DNA of 21,692 bases from Akkermansiaceae bacterium UBA1518 (lineage in GTDB: Bacteria; Verrucomicrobiota; Verrucomicrobiia; Verrucomicrobiales; Akkermansiaceae): assembly GCA_002323895.1 (NCBI GenBank), contig DCQM01000225.1, positions 65,070-86,761 of the forward strand, written 5' to 3'. The notes under the pieces were generated by a model. The model saw nothing but the letters and a program-made list of their open reading frames with translations, did not search any database and was not told where the DNA came from. Position numbers and translations under genes: made by a program. Of this stretch, positions 15,122 through 21,692 are shown piece after piece (the stretch's first letter is position 1; each line of letters starts with the position of its first letter).

Positions 15122-15151
15122 GGTTTACCCGGAAAAAGCGCTCGCTGTCAA
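15122..15151 (-). promoter_or_regulatory. candidate promoter of rpmE2
   Basis: A perfect TTGACA (minus strand, 15151-15146) is followed after 17-18 bp by a weak -10 candidate (GTAAAC or TAAACC, 15128-15122). It is about 50 bp upstream of the rpmE2 ATG, in the divergent gap with the DUF4250 gene. The -10 is poor, so this is only moderately supported. Confidence 0.45.
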
Positions 15152-15180
15152 CCCGATTCAGCCTTATTCACGGCCTCGTC

Positions 15181-15369
15181 ATGAATCTCAAATCCTTCGA
15201 AACGATGGATCCGCACCTGCTCGTTGGTCTTATCAACACTGAGCTGCGAAACAACGCAAGCTCCCTTGATGATCTCTGCAAAACCCATGGGTTGGACGAG
15301 AAATCCCTGACCGATCGCCTTTCCAGCGCAGATTACCATTTTTCCGAGGAAGCGGGGCAGTTTCGGTGA
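15181..15369 (+). CDS. DUF4250 domain-containing protein
   Basis: 62 residues. The sequence DPHLLVGLINTELRNNASSL followed by DDLCKTHGLDEKSLTDRL and a final YHFSEEAGQFR fits the DUF4250 pattern as I know it ('P..LLS.vNt.LRD...sLd.LC...', '...L...gY.Y....NqF'). These are about 60-residue cytoplasmic proteins of unknown function that look like a short helical, HTH-like fold. It is the full length of the family. It is divergent from rpmE2 with 109 bp between starts. The opposite-strand frame at 15148-15339 is a shadow. No good Shine-Dalgarno is seen before the ATG. Confidence 0.8.
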   Translation: MNLKSFETMDPHLLVGLINTELRNNASSLDDLCKTHGLDEKSLTDRLSSADYHFSEEAGQFR

Positions 15370-15584
15370 CCCATTTTTAGGCCTAGGCCTGACACTATGT
15401 TCCAGCAGGCTACCAATAAATTTAAAAAGAGGTGGGGATGTTTATGAGCTAGATGCAGAAAATGGCCCTATCTTTGGTCAGAAAAAGCTTAACACGTCTC
15501 ATTGAATTGAGTCGTTGAAATCTGAAGGTTTTTGGCATTTTTCTTCTGGTCCCGTCATGAGTGGTAGGGTTTTATCTTCTCCTT
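15370..15584 (+). other. intergenic region upstream of the sugar ABC operon
   Basis: 215 bp that should hold the operon promoter. A 12-bp perfect palindrome, AGGCCTAGGCCT, lies at 15379-15390, just after the DUF4250 stop. I could not find a convincing -35/-10 pair or a catabolite-control site. A LacI- or other repressor-encoding gene is not adjacent. Confidence 0.4.
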
Positions 15585-16577
15585 ATGAAAAAGTTTTTGG
15601 CTTGTACAATGGCACTGGGAGCGCTTGCATTCTCTGGCTGCGGAGAGAAAGAAGATGGGAAGGCGAGTTACGCGCTGGTCACCACCGGAGTAGCTTCGTT
15701 TTGGGATATCTGTAAAAAAGGTGGTGAGGATGCTGGTGTGGAACTGGGAGTGGATGTGGAGGTTTTGATGCCGTCATCCGGCGACGACCAGAAGTCAAAG
15801 CTCGAGGATTTGCTGGCCAAAGGAGTTGATGGAATTGCGGTGGCAGCCATCGATCCGATTAATCAGGCGGGATTGTTTGATGAGGTTGCAGAGAATTCGA
15901 TTCTGATCACGATGGATACTGATGCTCCAACCACACAGCGTGAAGTTTACGTGGGAATGGACAATTATGATGCGGGTTGGATGTGCGGTGAGTTGGTTAA
16001 GGAAGCGATTCCTGGCGGAGGAGAGGTCGTTCTCTTTATTGGCCGGCTCGAGCAAGATAATGCAAAACGCCGCAGGCAAGGCGTGATTGATTGTCTGCTT
16101 GGCCGCGAGAAAGATGCTTCTCGTTATGACGCACCGGGCCAGTCGCAGATTGGCGCCAAATATACTATTTTGGCAACATTGACCGACCAGTTTGATCGAG
16201 CGAAAGGAAAGGCCAACGTCGAAGATATGCTTACTAAGCATGAAGGAGTCGATGCCATGGTGGGGCTCTTTGCATACAATCCACCTCTTATTTTGGAAGC
16301 TTTGAAGCAGGCCGGAAGGATCGGGGAAGTTAAGGTGATCGGTTTTGATGAAGATGAAGTCACGCTACAAGGTATTAGGAATGACTCGGTGTATGGGACG
16401 GTTGTGCAGGACCCTTATGAGTATGGGAAACGCTCCATTGAGATCCTTGATTCGCTTTCCAAGGGTGATACCTCGGTCATTCCCGAAAACAAGTTTGTTG
16501 ATATTCCGGCGCGTCAGATCCGGAAAGATAACGTGGATGCCTTTTGGAGTGATCTGAATTCAAAGCTTGGAAAGTAA
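15585..16577 (+). CDS. sugar ABC transporter substrate-binding lipoprotein (RbsB-like, Peripla_BP_4)
   Basis: 330 residues from ATG 15585, chosen because it begins a lipoprotein signal (MKKFLACTMALGALAFSGC, lipid-attached Cys19). A GTG at 15561 would bury it. The mature part is a type I periplasmic binding protein: ALVTTGVASFWDICKKGGED, LLAKGVDGIAVAAIDP, ILITMDTDAP, YVGMDNYDAGWMCGELV and, near the hinge, VKVIGFDEDEVTLQGI. These match the ribose/galactose/xylose group. It captures a sugar outside the inner membrane and delivers it to the permease. The exact sugar is not readable. The gene is first in a three-gene operon. Its TAA overlaps the ATPase ATG by one base (TAATG), so the two are coupled. 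Confidence 0.93.
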   Translation: MKKFLACTMALGALAFSGCGEKEDGKASYALVTTGVASFWDICKKGGEDAGVELGVDVEVLMPSSGDDQKSKLEDLLAKGVDGIAVAAIDPINQAGLFDEVAENSILITMDTDAPTTQREVYVGMDNYDAGWMCGELVKEAIPGGGEVVLFIGRLEQDNAKRRRQGVIDCLLGREKDASRYDAPGQSQIGAKYTILATLTDQFDRAKGKANVEDMLTKHEGVDAMVGLFAYNPPLILEALKQAGRIGEVKVIGFDEDEVTLQGIRNDSVYGTVVQDPYEYGKRSIEILDSLSKGDTSVIPENKFVDIPARQIRKDNVDAFWSDLNSKLGK

Positions 16578-18082
16578 TGGGGGAGCCTTTTCTTGAGGTT
16601 CAAAAAGTCACGAAGCGCTTTCCTGGAGTGGTCGCTCTTTCGGGGGTTGACTTGCAGGTGTATCCTGCCGAAATTTTGGCCCTCATTGGAGAGAATGGAG
16701 CGGGGAAAAGCACCCTGATGAAAATTCTCGCGGGCGTTCAGCCTGCGGATGAGGGCGAGTTGTTGGTAGAGGGAAAGGTTGTTCGATTTTCAGGCGTTCA
16801 AGATTCCCAGAAATCGGGAATTGCGCTGATTCATCAAGAATTGAATTTGGCGGAAAATCTGACGGTGGCAGGCAATATGTTCTTGGGACGCGAGCCTGGG
16901 AAATTTGGTTGGATCGACCAAGGGTTGATCCAACGGGAGTCGAAGCGAGTTCTAGAAATGGTGGGTCTCAAGGTATCACCGGAGACTTTGCTGAGTGAAT
17001 TAACGCTCGGGAAACAACAATTGGTCGAGATTGCAAAGGCTCTGTCGACCGATGCCAAAGTGATCATCATGGATGAGCCGACGTCGAGTCTATCTCTGCG
17101 CGAGTCCGAGCGGCTCTTTGAAGTGATTCACGATCTTCGGGAGAAAGGGGTGAGTGTGATTTATATTTCCCATCGCTTGGGTGAGGTAAAGAAGTTGGCG
17201 GATCGAGTGGTGGTTTTTCGTGATGGAGAAAATGCTGGGATGCTTGAACGGAATGAGGTCGATCATGATGCAATGGTGCGTATGATGGTTGGTCGCGATA
17301 TCTCGCAGTTTTATCAACGGACGAAGCATGACCTAGGTGAAGTGGTTCTTTCGGTTCGAGGGTTGCGCTCGGTGGAGCACCGGGGACATGAATTAGACTT
17401 TGAGGTGAGAGCTGGTGAGGTAGTGGGAGTAGCAGGGTTGGTTGGAGCTGGGCGGAGTGAGATGTTGGCCGCTTTATTCGGAGCTCGGCCTGCGTTAGGT
17501 GGTGATGTTTCAGTTGCAGGAAAGGGCGGCTTGCCCCGGTCGCCGAGAGAGTCGCTGAGGCGTGGGCTAGCCTTAGTTCCGGAGGACCGGAAGGGACAAG
17601 GTCTCATTCTCGATATGGCAGTTAAGGACAATATCAGTCTCGCTTCGCTTCGCCGTGATTCCAAAGGTCCTTTTTTGAATACCAGTAAGGAAGAGGAATT
17701 GGTGGCTGAGATGACGTCGGCTCTGAGTGTGAAGACGCCGGGACCATGGCAATTAGCCCGTTTTCTTTCGGGAGGAAATCAGCAGAAGATCGTTCTAGCC
17801 AAGTGGTTGGCGCTGAAGCCCAAGGTTTTACTCCTCGATGAACCAACGCGCGGTATTGATATTGGGGCAAAAGAAGAGATTTATTTGCTGATGGAAAAAT
17901 TCGCGCGCGAAGGGATGGCGGTCTTGTTTGTCTCCAGCGAGATGGAAGAGATCATGGGGATGGCGGATCGGACCTTGGTGATGCACGAAGGACGAATCAC
18001 GGGAGAGTTAGCCCGAGAAGATTTTAGTGAGGAGGCCATCATGGAATTGGCGACGGGTGGGAATATTAATAAAGAAGAATAA
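16577..18082 (+). CDS. sugar ABC transporter ATP-binding protein (RbsA/MglA-like)
   Basis: 501 residues, tandem ABC ATPase of the CUT2 type. Domain 1: Walker A GENGAGKST (38-46), signature LTLGKQQ (142-148) and Walker B VIIMDEP (162-168). Domain 2 has the usual CUT2 degenerate Walker A, GLVGAGRSE (287-295), where Arg replaces the lysine, then VPEDRKGQGLI, LSGGNQQ (397-403) and VLLLDEPTRGID (417-428). The protein energises import by its two partners and binds at the cytoplasmic face. The permease gene starts 1 nt after its stop. Signature 1 has LTLGKQQ rather than the canonical LSGGQ, a small variation. Confidence 0.95.
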   Translation: MGEPFLEVQKVTKRFPGVVALSGVDLQVYPAEILALIGENGAGKSTLMKILAGVQPADEGELLVEGKVVRFSGVQDSQKSGIALIHQELNLAENLTVAGNMFLGREPGKFGWIDQGLIQRESKRVLEMVGLKVSPETLLSELTLGKQQLVEIAKALSTDAKVIIMDEPTSSLSLRESERLFEVIHDLREKGVSVIYISHRLGEVKKLADRVVVFRDGENAGMLERNEVDHDAMVRMMVGRDISQFYQRTKHDLGEVVLSVRGLRSVEHRGHELDFEVRAGEVVGVAGLVGAGRSEMLAALFGARPALGGDVSVAGKGGLPRSPRESLRRGLALVPEDRKGQGLILDMAVKDNISLASLRRDSKGPFLNTSKEEELVAEMTSALSVKTPGPWQLARFLSGGNQQKIVLAKWLALKPKVLLLDEPTRGIDIGAKEEIYLLMEKFAREGMAVLFVSSEMEEIMGMADRTLVMHEGRITGELAREDFSEEAIMELATGGNINKEE

Positions 18083-18083
18083 A

Positions 18084-19043
18084 ATGAAAAAAATCAAAGG
18101 CATCCTGATCACCCTGATTGTGATTTATGTGGCGACGGCGATCCTGGGAGAGAATTTCCTGGGGGGATACAATCAAGGGAAGTTGCTTGAGCGGACCGGG
18201 CTTTATGGTCTGTTGGGAATTGGAGTGGCCTTTGTGATTATCACGGGAGGGATAGATCTCTCGATTGGCTCGGTGGTTTGTTTGGTGGGTTGTGGGGTTC
18301 CGTGGCTGGTGATGAGACAAGGATGGTCACCGGGTAGTGCGGTTGCGATCGCGATGGTAGTAGCCCTCTGCGTTGGGCTTTGGCATGGTTTTTTGATTAC
18401 CAAGCTCAAGCTGCAGCCTTTTGTGGTGACGCTCTGTAGTTTGCTAATTTACCGGGGGGCAACTCGGGGGCTCGCAGAGGATCAGTCACAAGGATTTGGT
18501 GGAGAGCATGAGACATTTCGACAGTGGGGAACAGAAGCCATCGAAGTGACCGATAAATTTGGGATTCCTTATCCCTTTGTGATTTTGATCGTGGTGGCGA
18601 TCATTGCATGGGTTTTCTTGAACAAGACTATCTGGGGGCGATACCTTTTTGCCTTGGGAAATAACGAGGAGGCGGCTCGATTAAGTGGGATTAACACCGA
18701 CCGGATGGTTATTTTATCTTACGTGATTTGTTCGATGCTGGCGGCGCTTGGTGGGCTTTTATTCATTTTAAATGGGAATTCGGCTCAGCCGAGCGACTTT
18801 GGAAACTTTTATGAACTTTATGCGATCGCTGCAGCAGTGCTGGGTGGTTGTAGTCTTCGTGGAGGGGAAGGCACAATTGTGGGGGTGGTGATTGGCACGG
18901 CGGTGATGCAACTCTTAAAAAACATGATCAATCTGGTAGATTGGTTGAAATCGCACATGGAATTTCTCATTGTTGGAATCGTTCTTCTGGTGGCAGTCAT
19001 TGCAGATGAAATGATCAAACAACGGGTAAGAAAACTGAAGTGA
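18084..19043 (+). CDS. sugar ABC transporter permease (RbsC-like, BPD_transp_2)
   Basis: 319 residues from ATG 18084, with an AGAAG-like ribosome binding site. The frame is open further upstream inside the ATPase gene. It is an inner-membrane protein with about 8-10 hydrophobic spans. ITGGIDLSIGSVV is the CUT2 permease hallmark, LGNNEEAARLSGIN is the cytoplasmic EAA-like loop that docks the ATPase, and AAAVLGGCSLRGGEGTIVGV is the conserved C-terminal segment. A hydrophilic insert between spans (about 135-165, GLAEDQSQGFGGEHETF) is larger than in E. coli RbsC. It forms the translocation pore with the proteins encoded upstream. It is last in the operon. No terminator is obvious in the 124 bp before the convergent lipoprotein gene. 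Confidence 0.94.
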   Translation: MKKIKGILITLIVIYVATAILGENFLGGYNQGKLLERTGLYGLLGIGVAFVIITGGIDLSIGSVVCLVGCGVPWLVMRQGWSPGSAVAIAMVVALCVGLWHGFLITKLKLQPFVVTLCSLLIYRGATRGLAEDQSQGFGGEHETFRQWGTEAIEVTDKFGIPYPFVILIVVAIIAWVFLNKTIWGRYLFALGNNEEAARLSGINTDRMVILSYVICSMLAALGGLLFILNGNSAQPSDFGNFYELYAIAAAVLGGCSLRGGEGTIVGVVIGTAVMQLLKNMINLVDWLKSHMEFLIVGIVLLVAVIADEMIKQRVRKLK

Positions 19044-19167
19044 GAAAGATCAATTTGGGCGCCACGCTCGGGCTCTTTAGTCCTAGGCTACAAGTGTGTA
19101 GTATTAATCCTTAGATCGGCAGCAAGCTAACAACGCCAGACGAGAGACTCAGCGATTTACGGAAAAA

Positions 19168-19449
19168 TCACTTCTTCAAAACCACTGTAATTGGTTTTGG
19201 GAGATTGAAGTTCACGAGTGGGTGGTTGCGATAGCCGGCTTTTGAGACCTGTAAGTAGTCGATGGTAGGGAGATCTTGATGGACTAGAACTCCGCCATTT
19301 TTACCGGTTTCTTTAGGTGGCCAGTTGAAGCTCCGGCTCATCGGAACGACTTTGGCATCTTCAATTGGTATACCAGCTTCATCGACTACAAAAACAGTAG
19401 GCGAGCAAGAGCTGCAGACTAGAGCGAGGATTCCGAACAAAGATCTCAT
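19168..19449 (-). CDS. small putative lipoprotein with carboxypeptidase-regulatory-like fold
   Basis: 93 residues. A short signal (MRSLFGILALVCSSC) puts a possible lipidated cysteine at residue 15, though the box is not ideal because the third position before the Cys is not Leu. The rest (VFVVDEAGIPIEDAKVVPMS, then TGKNGGVLV and VSKAGYRNH) reads as a single beta-sandwich of the carboxypeptidase-regulatory-like (CarboxypepD_reg) type, found in many exported proteins. The ATG overlaps the nuoF stop as ATGA, so the gene is translated together with nuoF. Function is unknown. An accessory role near complex I, or simple hitch-hiking on the operon, are both possible. Confidence 0.7.
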   Translation of the reverse strand: MRSLFGILALVCSSCSPTVFVVDEAGIPIEDAKVVPMSRSFNWPPKETGKNGGVLVHQDLPTIDYLQVSKAGYRNHPLVNFNLPKPITVVLKK

Positions 19450-20849
19450 TGAGGGACAGACGAGAGGAATTGCTCCTGAGCGATCCGCTCGGCTGATCGA
19501 GTGTCGTTATCGTCGGAAGTTTCGCCAACGAGTTCGTCCCGGAATTTGTCAATCATGGCTTCAACGGGCCACGCGCTGGCTTCGCCGAAGGCGCAAACAG
19601 TCTTGCCGTCAATTTGATAGGCAATGTCTTCCAGCACCTGAACATCACTCGGAGTGGCTTTGCCGTCTTCGATTCGATCAGAAACCTTTTTCATCCAAGT
19701 CGACCCTTCGCGGCACGGGGTGCATTGTCCGCAGGATTCGTGAGCATAAAAGTGGGTGATGTTGTTAAGGATCCAAGACATCCGGCGGGTGTCATCCATC
19801 ACAATGACACCGCCTGAACCTGCCATAGAACCCGCCGCCGCGAGAGTGTCGAAGTCGAGAGGCAACTGCCAGAAAGTCATTTCTTCGGCGTCATCACCAC
19901 GACCGATCTGGAAAGTTTCGTTACAGCGTAGGATCTTCGACGATGAACCACCTGGGATGACGGCCTTGAGCGTCCGCCCATCTTTGGGGCCTCCGCACAT
20001 GTCATAGAGAAGTTCTTGGAAGGTGACTTTGCCAACTTCGATTTCGAAGTAGCCTGGGTTCTTAACATCGCCCGAAACACAGACGATACGGGTTCCTGAA
20101 TTCCGTGGGGTCCCCAGTTTAATGTATTCTTCCCCTCCCATACGGAGAATGTGAACGACGTGGCAGAGTGATTCGACGTTGTTTACGATGGTTGGCGCCA
20201 TGTAAAGGCCGATGGCGGCCGGAAAGTAGGGGGGCTTGATCCGTGGGTATGGGCGTTTGCCTTCCAGCGACTCGATCAGACCGGTCTCCTCTCCGCAAAT
20301 GTAAGCGGCGGCTCCACGATGAACGTAGATTTCGAGATCGAATCCCGATCCTTGAATATCCTTACCAAGGAAGCCGTTCTTCTTGGCATCGGCAATGGCC
20401 TTTTCAAGAATGATGGCAGCCTCTGGAAATTCTTCCCGAATGTAAATGTAAGCGACGTGAGCCCCAACAGCATAGGCAGAGATCACCATACCTTCAATGA
20501 GCTGGTGCGGATCTTGGTGGACAATATAGCGATCCTTAAAAGTACCCGGTTCCGACTCATCACAGTTACAAATCAGGTAGACCGGCTTGGTGTTATTTGG
20601 AGGGATAAATCCCCATTTTATTCCAGTTGGGAATCCTGCTCCTCCGCGTCCACGGAGACCCGAAGCTTTAACTTCGTCGATGACTTCTTGGGGCTTCATC
20701 TTCAGAGCCTTCATAGCCATTTCGTAGCCGCCCTCCGCAAGGTAGGTCCTGATTTTTGGATCCCAGCCTTTGCGATCGACATTCTTGAAGATTAGACGGT
20801 GCTCGTTTTCGTGAGGTTCCTTGCCGGGGAGGTAGGTGATGTCAGACAT
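19446..20849 (-). CDS. nuoF: NADH-quinone oxidoreductase subunit F (51 kDa, NADH/FMN)
   Basis: 467 residues. Motifs: glycine-rich FMN/NADH site GLRGRGGAGFPTG (64-76), CNCDESEPGTFKDR, and YICGEETGLIESLEGKRPYP near the FMN. The ligands of cluster N3 are C373, C376, C379 (SCGQCTPCREG) and C419 (TVCAFG). It accepts NADH electrons in the peripheral arm of complex I and passes them through FMN to the Fe-S chain. The usual 'EETALIESLEG' reads EETGLIESLEG here, a mild substitution. The C-terminus has an extra acidic/serine tail (about 440-467). It lies 27 nt after nuoE. nuoG, which usually follows, is not next. Confidence 0.97.
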   Translation of the reverse strand: MSDITYLPGKEPHENEHRLIFKNVDRKGWDPKIRTYLAEGGYEMAMKALKMKPQEVIDEVKASGLRGRGGAGFPTGIKWGFIPPNNTKPVYLICNCDESEPGTFKDRYIVHQDPHQLIEGMVISAYAVGAHVAYIYIREEFPEAAIILEKAIADAKKNGFLGKDIQGSGFDLEIYVHRGAAAYICGEETGLIESLEGKRPYPRIKPPYFPAAIGLYMAPTIVNNVESLCHVVHILRMGGEEYIKLGTPRNSGTRIVCVSGDVKNPGYFEIEVGKVTFQELLYDMCGGPKDGRTLKAVIPGGSSSKILRCNETFQIGRGDDAEEMTFWQLPLDFDTLAAAGSMAGSGGVIVMDDTRRMSWILNNITHFYAHESCGQCTPCREGSTWMKKVSDRIEDGKATPSDVQVLEDIAYQIDGKTVCAFGEASAWPVEAMIDKFRDELVGETSDDNDTRSAERIAQEQFLSSVPQ

Positions 20850-20876
20850 GAGCTTGGTGGTATAGAGTAGTGAAAA

Positions 20877-21587
20877 TTAACTTTCGTATTGAGTGATGAG
20901 GCTTTCGGCCTTCTCTGGCGTCACGCCTTCGTGGAAGTCGTCGTTGACGAGACAGACCGGGGCGGTCCCGCAAGATGCGAGGCATTCGGCGTATTCGACT
21001 GAGTAGTTTCCGCAAGGGGAAACGGAAATTGGGTCCTTATGAGTATCAGCGGAGCCTCGATCGATTCCGGTTAGTTCGCAAAGCTTGCCCATGAGTTCGT
21101 AGGAGCCACCCATGGCGCAGGAGAGGGTTCGGCAAACCCGGAAGTGGAGCTTGCCAGGAGCCTTCTGACGGAAGCCGGGGTAGAACGTGACGACCTCGAC
21201 AACTTTGATCGCAGCGATGCCAAGTTTCTCGGCCACCCATTCAATAGACTCCGGGCTGATGAATCCGTGACGATGCTGGACTTCGTGAAGAAGCGGAAGC
21301 ACAGCCGAGCGGCGTTGGTCATCGGGATATTGTGCGATTCGTTTATTGGCTGCTTTTTCGAGAGTTGGGGTGATCTTGAATTGAGGGAAATGAACCACGC
21401 CAGGAGTGACTGGCGAATGAACATTTTTTTCAAGAACGGTGAGCACAGGACGGATGTATTCCACATCACTGCGGTCGATCAGGCGAGGCTTTGGAACTTC
21501 GCGATCTTTCGGGGCGCTTGGAGAGACGTAACTCAGCTTCGATCGATCGATCGAGCGAGGGCGGGGGGCTTCAATTTTAGAACTCAC
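20877..21587 (-). CDS. nuoE: NADH-quinone oxidoreductase subunit E (24 kDa) with N-terminal extension
   Basis: 236 residues from GTG 21587, which is right after an in-frame stop, so the frame cannot extend further. A GTG around residue 64 is an alternative start. Residues about 70-236 are standard NuoE: LPLLHEVQHRHGFISPESIE, VVTFYPGF, and the 2Fe-2S (N1a) ligands C152, C157 (CRTLSCAMGG), C202 and C206 (CLASCGTAP). It pairs with NuoF in the NADH-oxidising module. The first ~65 residues are extra and hold a duplicated 14-residue motif, PRxIDRSx(L/V)xY(V/I)xP, at 10-23 and 34-47. It follows the end of nuoD after 35 nt. No Shine-Dalgarno is visible before the GTG. Confidence 0.95.
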   Translation of the reverse strand: MSSKIEAPRPRSIDRSKLSYVSPSAPKDREVPKPRLIDRSDVEYIRPVLTVLEKNVHSPVTPGVVHFPQFKITPTLEKAANKRIAQYPDDQRRSAVLPLLHEVQHRHGFISPESIEWVAEKLGIAAIKVVEVVTFYPGFRQKAPGKLHFRVCRTLSCAMGGSYELMGKLCELTGIDRGSADTHKDPISVSPCGNYSVEYAECLASCGTAPVCLVNDDFHEGVTPEKAESLITQYES

Positions 21588-21622
21588 CGTGAGAAATCAG
21601 GTTGGAAGAATTAGACGTGAAC

Positions 21623-21692
21623 TTAGCGGTCACACTCGCCCATTACGAAGTCGAGCGAGCCGAGAATTGCTGGGATGTCAGAAACCATGTGG
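21623..21692 (-). CDS. nuoD: NADH-quinone oxidoreductase subunit D, C-terminal end (partial)
   Basis: Only the last 22 codons are in the window. They read HMVSDIPAILGSLDFVMGECDR followed by a stop, which fits the very conserved C-terminus of NuoD/49-kDa proteins ('.D..aIiGSlD.v.GE.DR'). The gene runs off the right edge. It is the first visible gene of the nuoD-nuoE-nuoF run. Confidence 0.88.
   Translation of the reverse strand, partial: HMVSDIPAILGSLDFVMGECDR

Noticed and set aside
19325..19759. Plus-strand 144-codon frame opposite nuoF and the lipoprotein
   Set aside because: Arg-rich antisense shadow of nuoF, which carries all its cluster ligands.
21537..21556. Tandem GATC run as a possible methylation or replication signal
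   Set aside because: It lies inside the nuoE coding frame and is explained by the codons for RSIDRS. There is no AT-rich or DnaA-box context.
1..21692. CRISPR array, tRNA/rRNA, insertion sequence, prophage, or defence gene cluster
   Set aside because: Looked for repeat-spacer periodicity, cloverleaf-like segments, transposase or nuclease motifs and found none.

Overview
The window is a block of ordinary bacterial chromosome, about 50% G+C, with dense gene packing and frequent GTG/TTG starts. The best lineage guess is Verrucomicrobiota or a close PVC relative, with moderate confidence and by inference only. The reasons are a TIGR04073-like exosortase-associated protein, a pepcterm_CAAX-like CPBP protease, a mixed-substrate (group III) phosphofructokinase, a type B L31, a DUF4250 protein and scattered short operons. 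There is no rRNA, tRNA, CRISPR array, phage, transposase or integron, and no sign of recent transfer.

Layout. 1-217: non-coding, with a good intrinsic terminator. 218-646 (-): small exported TIGR04073-like protein. 991-5501 (+): a tightly spaced run of a D-Ala-D-Ala carboxypeptidase-like protein with an altered third motif, phosphofructokinase, Lrp/AsnC regulator, PLP aminotransferase and CPBP membrane protease. 5553-7529 (+): membrane-anchored right-handed beta-helix protein with a polyproline tail. 7707-9132 (-): pgsA followed by a lone, short OppF-type ATPase. 9173-11867 (+): KsgA/RsmA fused to a Nudix domain, overlapping a ModF-like tandem ABC ATPase. 11955-13388 (+): secreted GHL10-type glycoside hydrolase with an Fn3-like tail, converging with accD (13392-14228, -). 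14469-15071 (-): rpmE2, a terminator and an 83-residue unknown protein. 15181-15369 (+): DUF4250 protein. 15585-19043 (+): a complete sugar ABC importer (lipoprotein binding protein, tandem ATPase, permease). 19168-21692 (-): the end of nuoD, then nuoE, nuoF and a small lipoprotein coupled to nuoF.

How they fit together. The importer, phosphofructokinase and secreted hydrolase suggest sugar or polysaccharide use. nuoD-E-F belong to respiratory complex I, with nuoG absent from its usual place after nuoF. accD and pgsA make membrane lipid, while rsmA and rpmE2 serve the ribosome. I found no clear multi-gene new system. The most unusual items are the KsgA-Nudix fusion with a possible internal start, the duplicated motif in the NuoE N-terminal extension, the nuoF-coupled lipoprotein, the beta-helix/polyproline membrane protein, and the carboxypeptidase with QSG in place of KTG. 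Family assignments rest on motif recognition by eye, with no database search.
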